A stretch of DNA of 32,612 nt, taken from the NCBI RefSeq assembly GCF_033962415.1, contig NZ_JAVIKH010000021.1, positions 1 to 32,612 on the forward strand, given 5' to 3'. Source of the stretch: Candidatus Cetobacterium colombiensis (GTDB taxonomy: Bacteria > Fusobacteriota > Fusobacteriia > Fusobacteriales > Fusobacteriaceae). The notes beneath the pieces are model-generated. The model worked only from the letters and a program-made list of their open reading frames with translations. It was not told the DNA's origin and made no database searches. Both the position numbers and the translations under genes were made by a program. Shown one piece after another: positions 7,222 through 14,822 of this stretch. Each line of letters opens with the position of its first letter. The stretch's first letter is position 1.

Positions 7222-8496
7222 TTAGTTTAACTTTTCAGTATAAAACTTTTTTATATCATCCCATTTGTAATATGGTTTTGTTGAACTAGCTATAGGTAGC
7301 TCAGCATCTTTTTCGTTGTGTAAAATTTTAACTAAAACATCCCCACTATTATTTTTATAAAAAATCCATTGAATGTTAGTAGACATACCAGATATATTTC
7401 TTCCTAACCATTTATCATAAACTTTGTTTAAATCGTTTTCTTTCACAGAGTAACCATTGATCTCTAATAAAGTTATAAATGGAATTAAAGTTTCTGCATG
7501 GGCAAATCTTAAATTAGCAGATGTATTTTGATTTTTAATAGCTTCATCACTTGTAACTATAAAGTTTTCCAACAGAGGGAAAGCTATGTTTGTAGCAATA
7601 TTTTCACCTTTTTTTCCAGGACCTTTTTCGTAGAAGTCACTTAAGTTGTCAACTTCTTCATACCATTTTAGTTGGTCTTCAGTGAAGTATTTTCCAAAAC
7701 CTAAATCTTTTCCAATATTAGATTGAATAATATATAGATCATATAAATTTCTTACAGCAGTTGTAGGATTTTTAAGAACAACTTTTCCTTTTTGATCTTT
7801 TAGCTTAAACTCACCATTTTCTAATCTTTGAATAAACTCTTTAGTGAAAAGTTGATTTAAAACTTCGTTGTTAAAGTTTTTACTTTTAGAGTATTTGTCT
7901 AACTCTTTTTTCCAAGAACCATTTTCTGAGAACTCTTCATATTCAGGAGACAGATCAAAGAATCTTAAAAGAATATCTTTTTTCTCGTTAGTAGAAACTT
8001 TAAAATTCATACTAGGAGTGTATTGTCCAAGCTCTTGTAAAAAAGCGTCTCTACTTTGTTGGGCTCTTTCAACATAAGTGGATGTGGCAATAATATCCTT
8101 CCCAAAGATTTCAGGGTTGCTTTCATAAAATCTTTTGGCAATATCTTTTTGTTCTTGTGCACCAACTTCAGTTAAAAGTCCATAGTTTCCCTTTTCAATT
8201 TCCATAAGTTCTGCAATGGAATTTTTTAATTTTAATCCCTCTGGTGTAATAGCGTTATCTTTTTCTGCAATGGAAAGTAACTCATAAAGAGAAACATCAT
8301 ATTTTGGAGAAGAAAGGTGTCTTGAACCGTGTCTTCCTAAGTGATTGATGAAAAATGGTTTGTATCCATTTGGAGCAGGAGCAGTGGAAACCTCTTTAAC
8401 TTTATAAGGTTGCTTTGTTCCCAAGTAATTTAAATCAGTTGCTAAAAGTGAAGTTGTTAAAGTGAAAAAAATTCCTAAAAGTGTTGTGGTGTTCAT
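7222..8496 (-). CDS. Secreted MINPP-type histidine phosphatase (phytase-like)
   Basis: Predicted to remove phosphate from inositol phosphates or other phosphate esters outside the inner membrane. It has an N-terminal signal peptide of about 19 residues, then the branch-2 histidine phosphatase motif RHGSRH at residues 55-60, carrying the nucleophilic His. The proton-donor motif is HAE at 333-335. HAE rather than HD marks the multiple inositol-polyphosphate phosphatase (MINPP) group. 424 residues fits that group. It is the first gene of the operon feeding a PhnDCEE importer and a PhnP-like hydrolase, which suggests that released phosphate or a small organophosphate is taken up. GGGAGG precedes ATG at 8496. 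A TATAAT at 8547-8542 may be its -10 box, but no good -35 is seen. Substrate is inferred. Confidence 0.85.
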   Translation of the reverse strand: MNTTTLLGIFFTLTTSLLATDLNYLGTKQPYKVKEVSTAPAPNGYKPFFINHLGRHGSRHLSSPKYDVSLYELLSIAEKDNAITPEGLKLKNSIAELMEIEKGNYGLLTEVGAQEQKDIAKRFYESNPEIFGKDIIATSTYVERAQQSRDAFLQELGQYTPSMNFKVSTNEKKDILLRFFDLSPEYEEFSENGSWKKELDKYSKSKNFNNEVLNQLFTKEFIQRLENGEFKLKDQKGKVVLKNPTTAVRNLYDLYIIQSNIGKDLGFGKYFTEDQLKWYEEVDNLSDFYEKGPGKKGENIATNIAFPLLENFIVTSDEAIKNQNTSANLRFAHAETLIPFITLLEINGYSVKENDLNKVYDKWLGRNISGMSTNIQWIFYKNNSGDVLVKILHNEKDAELPIASSTKPYYKWDDIKKFYTEKLN

Positions 8497-8615
8497 ATAA
8501 AATCCTCCCTGTAAAAAATTATATAAATACTTTTAAAAGAGATTATATAACACTAATGTTAAATAGAAATTAATTTAAAGTAAAAGAAATGTTATTTTAT
8601 ATACATAAAAATAAA

Positions 8616-8649
8616 AAAACACAGAGGTTTCAAAAAAACTCTGTGTTTT
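8616..8649 (-). terminator. Terminator of the APC permease gene
   Basis: AAAACACAGAG (8616-8626) pairs with CTCTGTGTTTT (8639-8649). On the minus strand the stem is followed by a run of T. It sits ten bases after the permease stop codon. Confidence 0.85.
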
Positions 8650-8658
8650 AATAAAAAA

Positions 8659-10089
8659 TTATTTATTTGTTTTTCTCGCAATTTTAGGGAAGATAAGTCC
8701 TAATCCAACTAAAACTATTGGTGTAAGAATGTTAAGAGTAATTTGGAAGAACCACTCAGAACTAAATGTTTCAATGTTTTTAGGGAAGATACCCATTAAA
8801 CATGCAAAAGATGTAAATGCAAAACACCAAACTCCAATCATAGTTGCAACTTTATCATTTTTAACAAACTTAAATCCTGGTGTAGAATTTAATTCTTTAT
8901 TTTTCATAAATCCTCTAAGTCCAATGTACGCTAAGAATACCCAAAGATATCTAAGTGGCATAACAATTGAATTTAAATCTAGTAACCAGTTGTAAAGGTT
9001 ATTCATATCTCCAATTCCAATTGCAGGAATTATGATTAAGATTCCAACTAATACAGCAGTTAACTTGTATCCATTTATAGGAGCTCCATTTTCATTTACT
9101 TTAGTAAATGCAGCAGGGATAAAGTTTTTGTCCCCTTCTCCAATTAATATTTTAAGTGGAGCGTCAATAGAGAACATCAGTGCTGATATTTGTGATAATG
9201 TATTAGCTACAGCATATAAAACCATAAGAGCGTTTCCAACTCCATAGTACTCACCAAGAAGTTTAAATGCATAGTACTGTCCATTCATCTTTAAGTCTGC
9301 TGGGATGTTTCCACTGTTAAACATAATTCCCATTGCAAATGATCCAAGAAGTGCTGACATACCAACCATTACAGCAAGAGCTAACATACCCTTAGGGAAG
9401 TTTTTGTGAGGATTTTCCACATCTCTAACATATGGAGAAATTTTCTCACATCCACCAACAGCAAACACTAACATAGATATAGTAGTGAAGTATGTAAAGT
9501 CAAACTTTGGTAAGAATGTAGACAGTGACCAATCAGGCGTAGCAGGACTAACTGCCATAAGTGATGGTGCAGCCACTGTTAAAAGTATATATAAAATACC
9601 CATAAAGAACATTGATGTTCCTGCAAGGGCTCCAATTTTCTTTAAAGAGTTCATTCCCTTAGATGATAACCAAAGGAAAAGTAGGAAAATTCCTAAAACA
9701 ATACTTTGTAAAACTAGTGGATTAAAAGTTTTTATAATATCTCCACTTTGGAAGAAAACCCAACTTAAAGCAACAAGTGCACTTTGAGGTTTCTGTGCTA
9801 GGTATGGTATATGAACAACCCAATATGTCCATCCAGCAAGGTAAGCTATCATAGGTCCATAAGTTGATCCAACCCAACTTGAAACTCCTCCAGCTTTGTG
9901 ATCGAAAACAGATCCCATCTCTCCAACCATAAGAGCATATGGTAAAAAGTAAAGAGAAAGAATTAAAACCCAAGAAACTACAACTGTTAGACCTTGATTT
10001 GCATAGTTATTAACAACATTACCAAATCCCCAAACAATTGTGAATCCCATCATGGCAAGCATACGCCAGTTTAATTTTTTTGATTCCAT
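8659..10089 (-). CDS. APC superfamily amino-acid permease, YjeM-like
   Basis: An inner-membrane amino-acid transporter or antiporter; substrate unknown. About twelve membrane segments in 476 residues. The first helix (MMGFTIVWGFGNVVNN) and the stretch GSVFDHKAGGVSSWVGSTYG are typical of the APC amino acid/polyamine branch that includes YjeM and glutamate/GABA-type antiporters. The frame remains open for 29 codons further upstream, but ATG at 10089 is preferred. AAAGGAG lies nine bases before it, the similarity begins there, and the longer start would overlap the promoter and operator. It is a single-gene unit ending at the 8616-8649 terminator, probably controlled by the palindrome at 10128-10143. 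Confidence 0.88.
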   Translation of the reverse strand: MESKKLNWRMLAMMGFTIVWGFGNVVNNYANQGLTVVVSWVLILSLYFLPYALMVGEMGSVFDHKAGGVSSWVGSTYGPMIAYLAGWTYWVVHIPYLAQKPQSALVALSWVFFQSGDIIKTFNPLVLQSIVLGIFLLFLWLSSKGMNSLKKIGALAGTSMFFMGILYILLTVAAPSLMAVSPATPDWSLSTFLPKFDFTYFTTISMLVFAVGGCEKISPYVRDVENPHKNFPKGMLALAVMVGMSALLGSFAMGIMFNSGNIPADLKMNGQYYAFKLLGEYYGVGNALMVLYAVANTLSQISALMFSIDAPLKILIGEGDKNFIPAAFTKVNENGAPINGYKLTAVLVGILIIIPAIGIGDMNNLYNWLLDLNSIVMPLRYLWVFLAYIGLRGFMKNKELNSTPGFKFVKNDKVATMIGVWCFAFTSFACLMGIFPKNIETFSSEWFFQITLNILTPIVLVGLGLIFPKIARKTNK

Positions 10090-10119
10090 TGTAAATACTC
10101 CTTTTTTGTTAAATGTTTC

Positions 10120-10149
10120 ATTATAATATGTACAATTGTACATGAAATT
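10120..10149 (-). promoter_or_regulatory. Putative promoter of the APC permease
   Basis: A perfect TATAAT (10125-10120 on the minus strand) lies about 30 bases before the ATG at 10089. The -35 position holds only ATTTCA or AATTTC, so the promoter may need activation or be set by the palindrome in its spacer. Confidence 0.45.
10128..10143. promoter_or_regulatory. Perfect 16-bp palindrome, candidate operator
   Basis: ATGTACAATTGTACAT is its own reverse complement and fills the spacer of the APC permease promoter. A related partial copy, ATGTACAATTAG, lies at 10273-10284 over the -10 box of the rightward promoter. I do not recognise the regulator. Confidence 0.55.
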
Positions 10150-10252
10150 CGTACAAAAATCAAATAATTTTCTCAAAAAGTACTAAATGAAAAGTATTTT
10201 TCAAAATGAAAACTATGAATTTCTTTCAAAATTTCATGAAAAAGATTATGAA

Positions 10253-10281
10253 TTGAACAAATGTGTTTTTATATGTACAAT
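10253..10281 (+). promoter_or_regulatory. Near-consensus sigma70 promoter pointing into the TnpB element
   Basis: TTGAAC (10253-10258), exactly 17 bases, TACAAT (10276-10281). The -10 box is embedded in the half-operator ATGTACAATT. Transcription would run into the TnpB element about 25 bases downstream. Before insertion it probably served the helix-turn-helix gene at 11679. Confidence 0.55.
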
Positions 10282-10434
10282 TAGTTTGTAATGAAAATTT
10301 AACAGTGTTTGGGCAAGAATTCTCCCACCTCTTTAGGTGGTGAGATGAATTGCCTTTCTTTTTTGTTTTTTATTGATTTTTATTGTAAAAGCCTTTATAA
10401 TATTGGGGTAATCAATATGAGGAGGTGTAAAACT

Positions 10435-11532
10435 ATGAAGAAATATAATTTAGCTTTTAGATTTAGAATACATCCAAATGAAGTTCAAGTGAACTTGATT
10501 TTACAAACTTTTGGTTGTGTTAGGTTTGTATATAACAAAATTTTAGCTAAAGCTGATGAAACATACAAATTAGAGGGTAAAAACAAAATCATTACTCCAG
10601 CTTCTCTTAAATCTGAATTTCCATTTTTGAAAGAAGTTGATAGTCTAGCCTTAGCTAATGCTCAAATGAATGTTAAAACTGCTTTCGCTAATTTTTTTAG
10701 AACTAAAAAAGGTTTTCCTAAATTCAAATCTAAAAAATCTGCTAGAAAATCTTATTCTACAAATAGTGTTAACAACTCTATTAGAATTGAGAGTACTTTC
10801 TTAAAGCTCCCTAAATTAGGATTAGTTAAAGCTAAATTTCATAGAGATATACCTCAAAATTATAAAATTAAATCTGCCACTATTAGCCAAGAACCTAATG
10901 GGGCTTTTTACGTTTCTATTCTTACTGAATTTGAAAAAGATATAAAAGAAGTACCAAGCGATAATAATATCGTTGGGCTTGATTTTTCTATGAAAGAACT
11001 TTTTGTCAGCTCTGATAACCAAAGAGCTGACTATCCTAGATTTTTCAGAAAATTAGAAACTAAATTAGGTAAAGCTCAAAGAGAACTATCTCGTAAAGTT
11101 AAATTCTCAAGCAATTGGAATAAGGCTAAATTAAAAGTCGCTAAAATCCATCAATCTATCAAAAATAGTAGAAAAGATTTTTTACATAAGTTATCAAAAA
11201 AATTAGTTACAAAGTATAATGCGATTATCATTGAAGACCTAAATATGAAAGGTATGAGCGGAGCATTAAACTTTGGTAAATCTGTCGCTGATAACGGGTG
11301 GGCAATGTTCACAACTATGCTTCAATATAAGGCTATATTTTTAGGAAAACAAGTAATAAAAATAGATAAATGGTTTCCTAGTTCTAAAACTTGCTCTTCT
11401 TGTGGGAATATAAAAGATTCACTTTCTTTAGGAGAGAGAGCATATAACTGTGAATGTGGTCATACTATGGATAGAGATCTTAATGCTAGTATAAATATTC
11501 GTGAAGTTGGTAGAACTCTACTAGCTTATTAA
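10435..11532 (+). CDS. tnpB: TnpB RNA-guided nuclease
   Basis: TnpB proteins are RuvC-type nucleases guided by an omega RNA taken from the element's right end; they help retain the element at its site. All catalytic residues appear intact: RuvC-I Asp183 in GLDFSMKEL, RuvC-II Glu267 in IIIEDLN and RuvC-III Asp348 in MDRDLNAS. The zinc finger is Cys320, Cys323, Cys339 and Cys341. The N-terminal WED/REC-like part begins KYNLAFRFRIHPN. With ATG at 10435, nine bases after GGAGG, the protein has 365 residues, normal for the family. The frame is open further left (to 10309), but that region is the element's left-end hairpin and lacks a binding site. Confidence 0.95.
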   Translation: MKKYNLAFRFRIHPNEVQVNLILQTFGCVRFVYNKILAKADETYKLEGKNKIITPASLKSEFPFLKEVDSLALANAQMNVKTAFANFFRTKKGFPKFKSKKSARKSYSTNSVNNSIRIESTFLKLPKLGLVKAKFHRDIPQNYKIKSATISQEPNGAFYVSILTEFEKDIKEVPSDNNIVGLDFSMKELFVSSDNQRADYPRFFRKLETKLGKAQRELSRKVKFSSNWNKAKLKVAKIHQSIKNSRKDFLHKLSKKLVTKYNAIIIEDLNMKGMSGALNFGKSVADNGWAMFTTMLQYKAIFLGKQVIKIDKWFPSSKTCSSCGNIKDSLSLGERAYNCECGHTMDRDLNASINIREVGRTLLAY

Positions 11533-11636
11533 ACATATATCAGGTTAGGGACTAGCCGTAGAGCGTGATTAATATATCTTAGATTACTAAGATACTTCCC
11601 ACGAAGCCCCATCCTCTTTAGGGTTGGGTAGTTCAC
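11533..11636 (+). ncRNA. Presumed omega RNA (right-end RNA) 3' portion of the TnpB element
   Basis: In this family the guide RNA spans the end of tnpB and the right end, and its guide is the flanking DNA beyond the terminal TTCAC. Here the region holds a perfect 8-bp stem TATCTTAG/CTAAGATA (11575-11594) and the right-end hairpin, ending at 11636. The guide would then begin TAGTAAGTTCAGCTTC at 11637. The 5' end, probably inside tnpB, cannot be set from sequence. Confidence 0.5.
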
Positions 11637-11678
11637 TAGTAAGTTCAGCTTCTAAAACATTTAACACGCCAGCATTAG

Positions 11679-12341
11679 GTGGATGAATTAAATGAGTATC
11701 TAACTAAAAATTGTGAATACATGCTAGATAATTTAAACTTTTATTTGAAAAAACTACTTCATAAGAATATACAGAAAGATAAAAAGTTATTAAAAATCTC
11801 TCTCTCAGAAAAAGAAGAGAAGTTTTTCTATGAGGAGATTTATAAAAATAGTTACACATTAGAGCAAGAGGAGAGGACAGAGTTTATACTTATGGCCTTT
11901 CTTTTCATAAAGGGAGTAAAACTTAGTGACATTGAAAAAAAGTTAGAGATAACAAGGGCAACTTTAAAAAAATATGTAGATGAAGATTTAAGTTATGAAC
12001 TTGTACATATAACAGAGTATTTTATCAGTGGTGGAGTAAAAGAGAATATAGATGAGCTAAAGGAAAGTATTGAAAAATATATCCATGAATTAATTTTACT
12101 TTTAGAGGAAAAGTTAGATATATCTTTAAAAGAAAGATATCTTCCTGAAAAACTAACAGAGAACGAGATTTTCCATATTGCTAAAGAGATAAAAAGTGAA
12201 ATTGAAGCTGAAAAAAATAGAGTTATCAGTTTAAAAAAATTACTCTGGATTGTAGAGAGAAATAGTGAAAAGCTAGATAGAAAAAAAATAGTGGAAGAGT
12301 TGCTATTAGAGTTTGGAAAAGTAATAAAAAAAGATATATAG
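11679..12341 (+). CDS. Helix-turn-helix and coiled-coil protein of unknown function
   Basis: 220 residues, highly charged and helical. A likely DNA-binding helix-turn-helix spans about residues 70-105 (VKLSDIEKKLEITRATLKKYV). By eye this resembles the corresponding segment of the convergent Mga/BglG-like regulator (LNLQSLSESLDVSRRTLNGDL), so a distant relation to that family's N-terminal HTH is possible. The rest is predicted coiled coil with no recognised effector domain. The start is doubtful: the frame opens with GTG at 11679 directly after an in-frame TAG, with no ribosome binding site, and the next ATG (11721) has none either. The TnpB element lies just upstream and separates the gene from the promoter at 10253-10281. 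It may be silenced, driven from the element, or have lost its natural 5' end. Confidence 0.6.
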   Translation: MDELNEYLTKNCEYMLDNLNFYLKKLLHKNIQKDKKLLKISLSEKEEKFFYEEIYKNSYTLEQEERTEFILMAFLFIKGVKLSDIEKKLEITRATLKKYVDEDLSYELVHITEYFISGGVKENIDELKESIEKYIHELILLLEEKLDISLKERYLPEKLTENEIFHIAKEIKSEIEAEKNRVISLKKLLWIVERNSEKLDRKKIVEELLLEFGKVIKKDI

Positions 12342-12361
12342 AAATTTTCCATATATCTTTT
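12330..12361. terminator. Bidirectional terminator between convergent genes
   Basis: AAAGATATAT (12330-12339) pairs with ATATATCTTT (12351-12360), flanked by A and T runs. The stem begins within the last codons of the left gene. AT-only pairs make it weak, but it sits exactly between two convergent stop codons. Confidence 0.55.
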
Positions 12362-12371
12362 AAGATTAAAA

Positions 12372-13778
12372 TTAAAGTGGGAAAGTTAGGTGTCGTACCT
12401 CTAAATTTCCTAGGGAGTTTTTAAGAGCTCCTTCAAAAACTCCAACACATTCAATATTATGAGATTTTTTAAAATCTTCAAATAGATTTATATTGATAAA
12501 ATTAGTTATAGTTACATTGTTATCATTTTCAATTTTACCTTTTAATTGTTCTAAAAGGTGTTTTGGAATTGTGTTGTATACTATGACTAATTTTTTTTCA
12601 TCCTCTTTTTTACTATTGGAGTTTACATACAGATAAAGAGACACAACATCTGTAAAAGATATATTCCAATAAGACTTTCTTAACTCTTTAAATAGCTTTA
12701 TACATTTTTCAATAGTTGAATCATCTAAATTTAAATTTAAAAAAGACATTTCAAATATTGGAAGATAGTGTGCTTGTTTACTGGCAAATGAAGTTCTAGA
12801 TAGAAATTTATCTAAAAATTTGTCACTTGAAATATCCAGATTAAGTGTATTTTTTAAAATTCTTTTGAAAACTGTATAATGATTTTTTAAAAAAACTGTT
12901 TCTTCTGGAAATAAACCTTTGCAAATTTTTAAAATATTTTGAAGATACTTAATATCTTCAAAGGAAATTTCTCCTAAAAGTGAAGTTTGAAAAAATTCAA
13001 AAACACAATTTAAAGAGTTTCTGTTAAAAATATTCTCAAAATAAATTTTAAAACTATCTAAAGAATTAAGATTATTTTTTATTTTATTTTCAGAAGATGT
13101 ATCATCATCTAAAAATTTAAAGCTTATATAAAAGCTTTTTAGCAGTTCTCTATTATAAAAAAAAGAATCACAGTTGCCAATGGAAATAAAGTATTCAATT
13201 TGCCTTTGCAAAACTTCGTCAATCTCTTCATTATGAAAAATATGTGAAAAAGACTTTTTAAAAAGTTCTGGCATATATTTTTCTTCTACGAGATATTTAT
13301 ATATATATGTACAAAGAGCTCTTTTTCTATTTATGAACTCACCCTCTAAGAAAACCCCTTTTCCAGAGACACTGTGCACATCTAAAGAATAAATTTCTAT
13401 ATTTTTTTTAATGGTTACAAGATCTCCATTTAAAGTTCTTCTAGAAACATCTAGAGATTCAGAAAGACTTTGTAAATTTAAAGTACTTTTTAAAAGTAAG
13501 TGCAAAGTCAAATAGAAAATTCTATCATCTTTTGAAATAGTTTGTTCTTTTTTTAAAAAAGAACGAAGGGTGTTGGTGTTCAAAATACATTTAATAATCT
13601 CATCAGTTTTTGTAGTATTTTTACCGTATGGTACCCCTTTATAAATTTCTTTTAAGTATGAACAAATATTAGCTTTATTACTGTCCAAAAACATCTCTAA
13701 AAAGTCCAAGCTATTACCTTTTGTAAATTCTAAAAGCTCCAACAATCGCAAGTGTTTTGTATTTACACTTATTGTCAT
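12372..13778 (-). CDS. Mga/BglG-like transcriptional regulator
   Basis: A DNA-binding regulator of the Mga/AtxA/BglG-antiterminator superfamily. The best-preserved part is the HTH and following wing at about residues 95-150 (SLSESLDVSRRTLNGDLVTIKKNIEIYSLDVHS, then GKGVFLEGE), a family hallmark. The central helical region would correspond to PRD-like domains, but I see no clear conserved phosphorylatable His pair, and the C-terminal part resembles an EIIB-like alpha/beta fold (KLVIVYNTIPKHLLEQLKG). 468 residues fits the family. The start is taken as ATG at 13778, because AAAGGGG lies about nine bases upstream; an in-frame ATG at 13799 is within that leader and lacks its own site. A consensus promoter is upstream. 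Its target may be the divergent exported-protein genes, which is inference only. Confidence 0.78.
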   Translation of the reverse strand: MTISVNTKHLRLLELLEFTKGNSLDFLEMFLDSNKANICSYLKEIYKGVPYGKNTTKTDEIIKCILNTNTLRSFLKKEQTISKDDRIFYLTLHLLLKSTLNLQSLSESLDVSRRTLNGDLVTIKKNIEIYSLDVHSVSGKGVFLEGEFINRKRALCTYIYKYLVEEKYMPELFKKSFSHIFHNEEIDEVLQRQIEYFISIGNCDSFFYNRELLKSFYISFKFLDDDTSSENKIKNNLNSLDSFKIYFENIFNRNSLNCVFEFFQTSLLGEISFEDIKYLQNILKICKGLFPEETVFLKNHYTVFKRILKNTLNLDISSDKFLDKFLSRTSFASKQAHYLPIFEMSFLNLNLDDSTIEKCIKLFKELRKSYWNISFTDVVSLYLYVNSNSKKEDEKKLVIVYNTIPKHLLEQLKGKIENDNNVTITNFININLFEDFKKSHNIECVGVFEGALKNSLGNLEVRHLTFPL

Positions 13779-13818
13779 AAAAACATCCCCTTTTTCCATT
13801 TGTTACAAATCCAGAATT

Positions 13819-13847
13819 ATTATAACTGGTTTTTATCCTAAAGTCAA
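13819..13847 (-). promoter_or_regulatory. Strong sigma70 promoter of the Mga/BglG-like regulator
   Basis: On the minus strand TTGACT (13847-13842), exactly 17 bases, TATAAT (13824-13819). It is 41 bases upstream of the chosen ATG at 13778. The rest of the 209-base gap to the rightward gene is A/T runs, with a possible rightward TATAAT at 13943-13948 lacking a good -35. Confidence 0.75.
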
Positions 13848-13987
13848 ACATTGTGGAAACTTTTTTAAAAAAAATTAAAAAAATTTCAAATAGAAAAAAA
13901 AAAGGAAATGTAATATAGTTTTAATATACACAAGGAAAATTATAATTTTATTCTGATACTTTAATTAAAAAAGCACGGAGGGGGATA

Positions 13988-14809
13988 ATGACAAAAAAAA
14001 TTTTACTAGGAGCTTTAGCCCTAAGCTCACTTAGTTTTGCATCTGAGATATCAACGACTGCTGGAGAAAGTGCTGTTTTTGCTAAAAAAACTGCAGAAAA
14101 CAACAAACCTCTATTGTATTTAGCTGAAAATTTCCATGAAATGGCTATTTTACCTGGATTTACTATGGGAGCACCATCAGGACTAGTTTCTGGTTATGGA
14201 GTTGCTTTTGCAGGTATTGCTGGAAGAAGAGATAGTGACACAACAGATGGTGCTATGGCTTTTGGAATGGGATTTGGAAATCCAGATACTATAGGTGGAT
14301 CAGTAACTTTAGGAATTGGAAGTGTTGATCCAAGAGATGGAGGATCTTTTAACAGAGGAAACTTAAATTTAACTGTGGGACACCACTTTAAAGAGTATGG
14401 ACTTGGATGGTCTGCGGGTATGACTGGACTTGACCTTTGGCATGCAAAGAGTATAGATGGAGATTATCAAGATCCAAGTTTTTATACTTCTTTGACAAAA
14501 TTATGGGCAAATGATTTTGTTCCTTTTTCTGTAACAGCAGGATTTGGAAATAACTCTTTTGCAGATATAAACAGAAGCAAGGATAGAAAAGATAAGATAG
14601 ATGGATTTGGAGCAATATCTTTCTATTTAATACCTCAATTAAGTGTAGTTGTAGATTATACAAGCAATATTTTAACAACAGGAATCAGTGTGGTTCCATT
14701 CCCAGATTACCCTATTTCAGTTAACTTAGGAGCTACTAATTTAAATGAACAAGGACCAAATGATAAAGTAGCTGCAATTGGATCTATCGCTGCAGCATAT
14801 GTATTTTAA
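13988..14809 (+). CDS. Exported protein, probable outer-membrane beta-barrel
   Basis: No named family recognised. A clean signal peptide (KKILLGALALSSLSFA, cut before SEIS) sends it across the inner membrane. The 273 residues are rich in Gly and alternating polar/hydrophobic strands (for example SVTLGIGSVDPRDGG and FSVTAGFGNNSF), and the chain ends in AAAYVF. A terminal aromatic residue is the usual outer-membrane barrel insertion signal. GGAGGGGG lies just before ATG at 13988. It forms a two-gene unit with the small exported protein 13 bases downstream, ended by the 15183-15210 hairpin, and lies just before the polysaccharide locus. Possible roles are a porin-like channel or a surface-polysaccharide partner; neither is shown by the sequence. 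Confidence 0.72.
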   Translation: MTKKILLGALALSSLSFASEISTTAGESAVFAKKTAENNKPLLYLAENFHEMAILPGFTMGAPSGLVSGYGVAFAGIAGRRDSDTTDGAMAFGMGFGNPDTIGGSVTLGIGSVDPRDGGSFNRGNLNLTVGHHFKEYGLGWSAGMTGLDLWHAKSIDGDYQDPSFYTSLTKLWANDFVPFSVTAGFGNNSFADINRSKDRKDKIDGFGAISFYLIPQLSVVVDYTSNILTTGISVVPFPDYPISVNLGATNLNEQGPNDKVAAIGSIAAAYVF

Positions 14810-14822
14810 TGGGAGGTAAATA

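Larger units (their letters stand above)
10311..11636 (+). mobile_element. TnpB-only IS200/IS605-type (IS1341-like) element
   Basis: The element consists of tnpB flanked by typical sub-terminal hairpins and has no tnpA. The left end starts near GGGCAAGAATTCTCCC and has the stem CCACCT/AGGTGG (10325-10340). The right end has an imperfect hairpin CCCATCC/GGTTGGG (about 11608-11628) and finishes GTAGTTCAC at 11636. This style of end, with no target duplication, is usual for the family. The exact left boundary is uncertain by about ten bases. It lies between the operator/promoter region and the gene at 11679. Without TnpA in cis it would need an enzyme from elsewhere to move. Confidence 0.8.

Noticed and set aside
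8542-8560. Operator-like inverted repeat AACACTAATGTT before the phosphatase gene
   Set aside because: Only an imperfect 12-bp repeat in AT-rich DNA, with no second copy in the window.
10090-10176. 29-codon N-terminal extension of the APC permease
   Set aside because: It would cover the promoter and operator and lacks a ribosome binding site. The ATG at 10089 has a good site, and family similarity begins there.
10309-10434. Longer TnpB start at the left of the element
   Set aside because: The segment is the left-end hairpin and leader. GGAGG is correctly placed only for ATG 10435.
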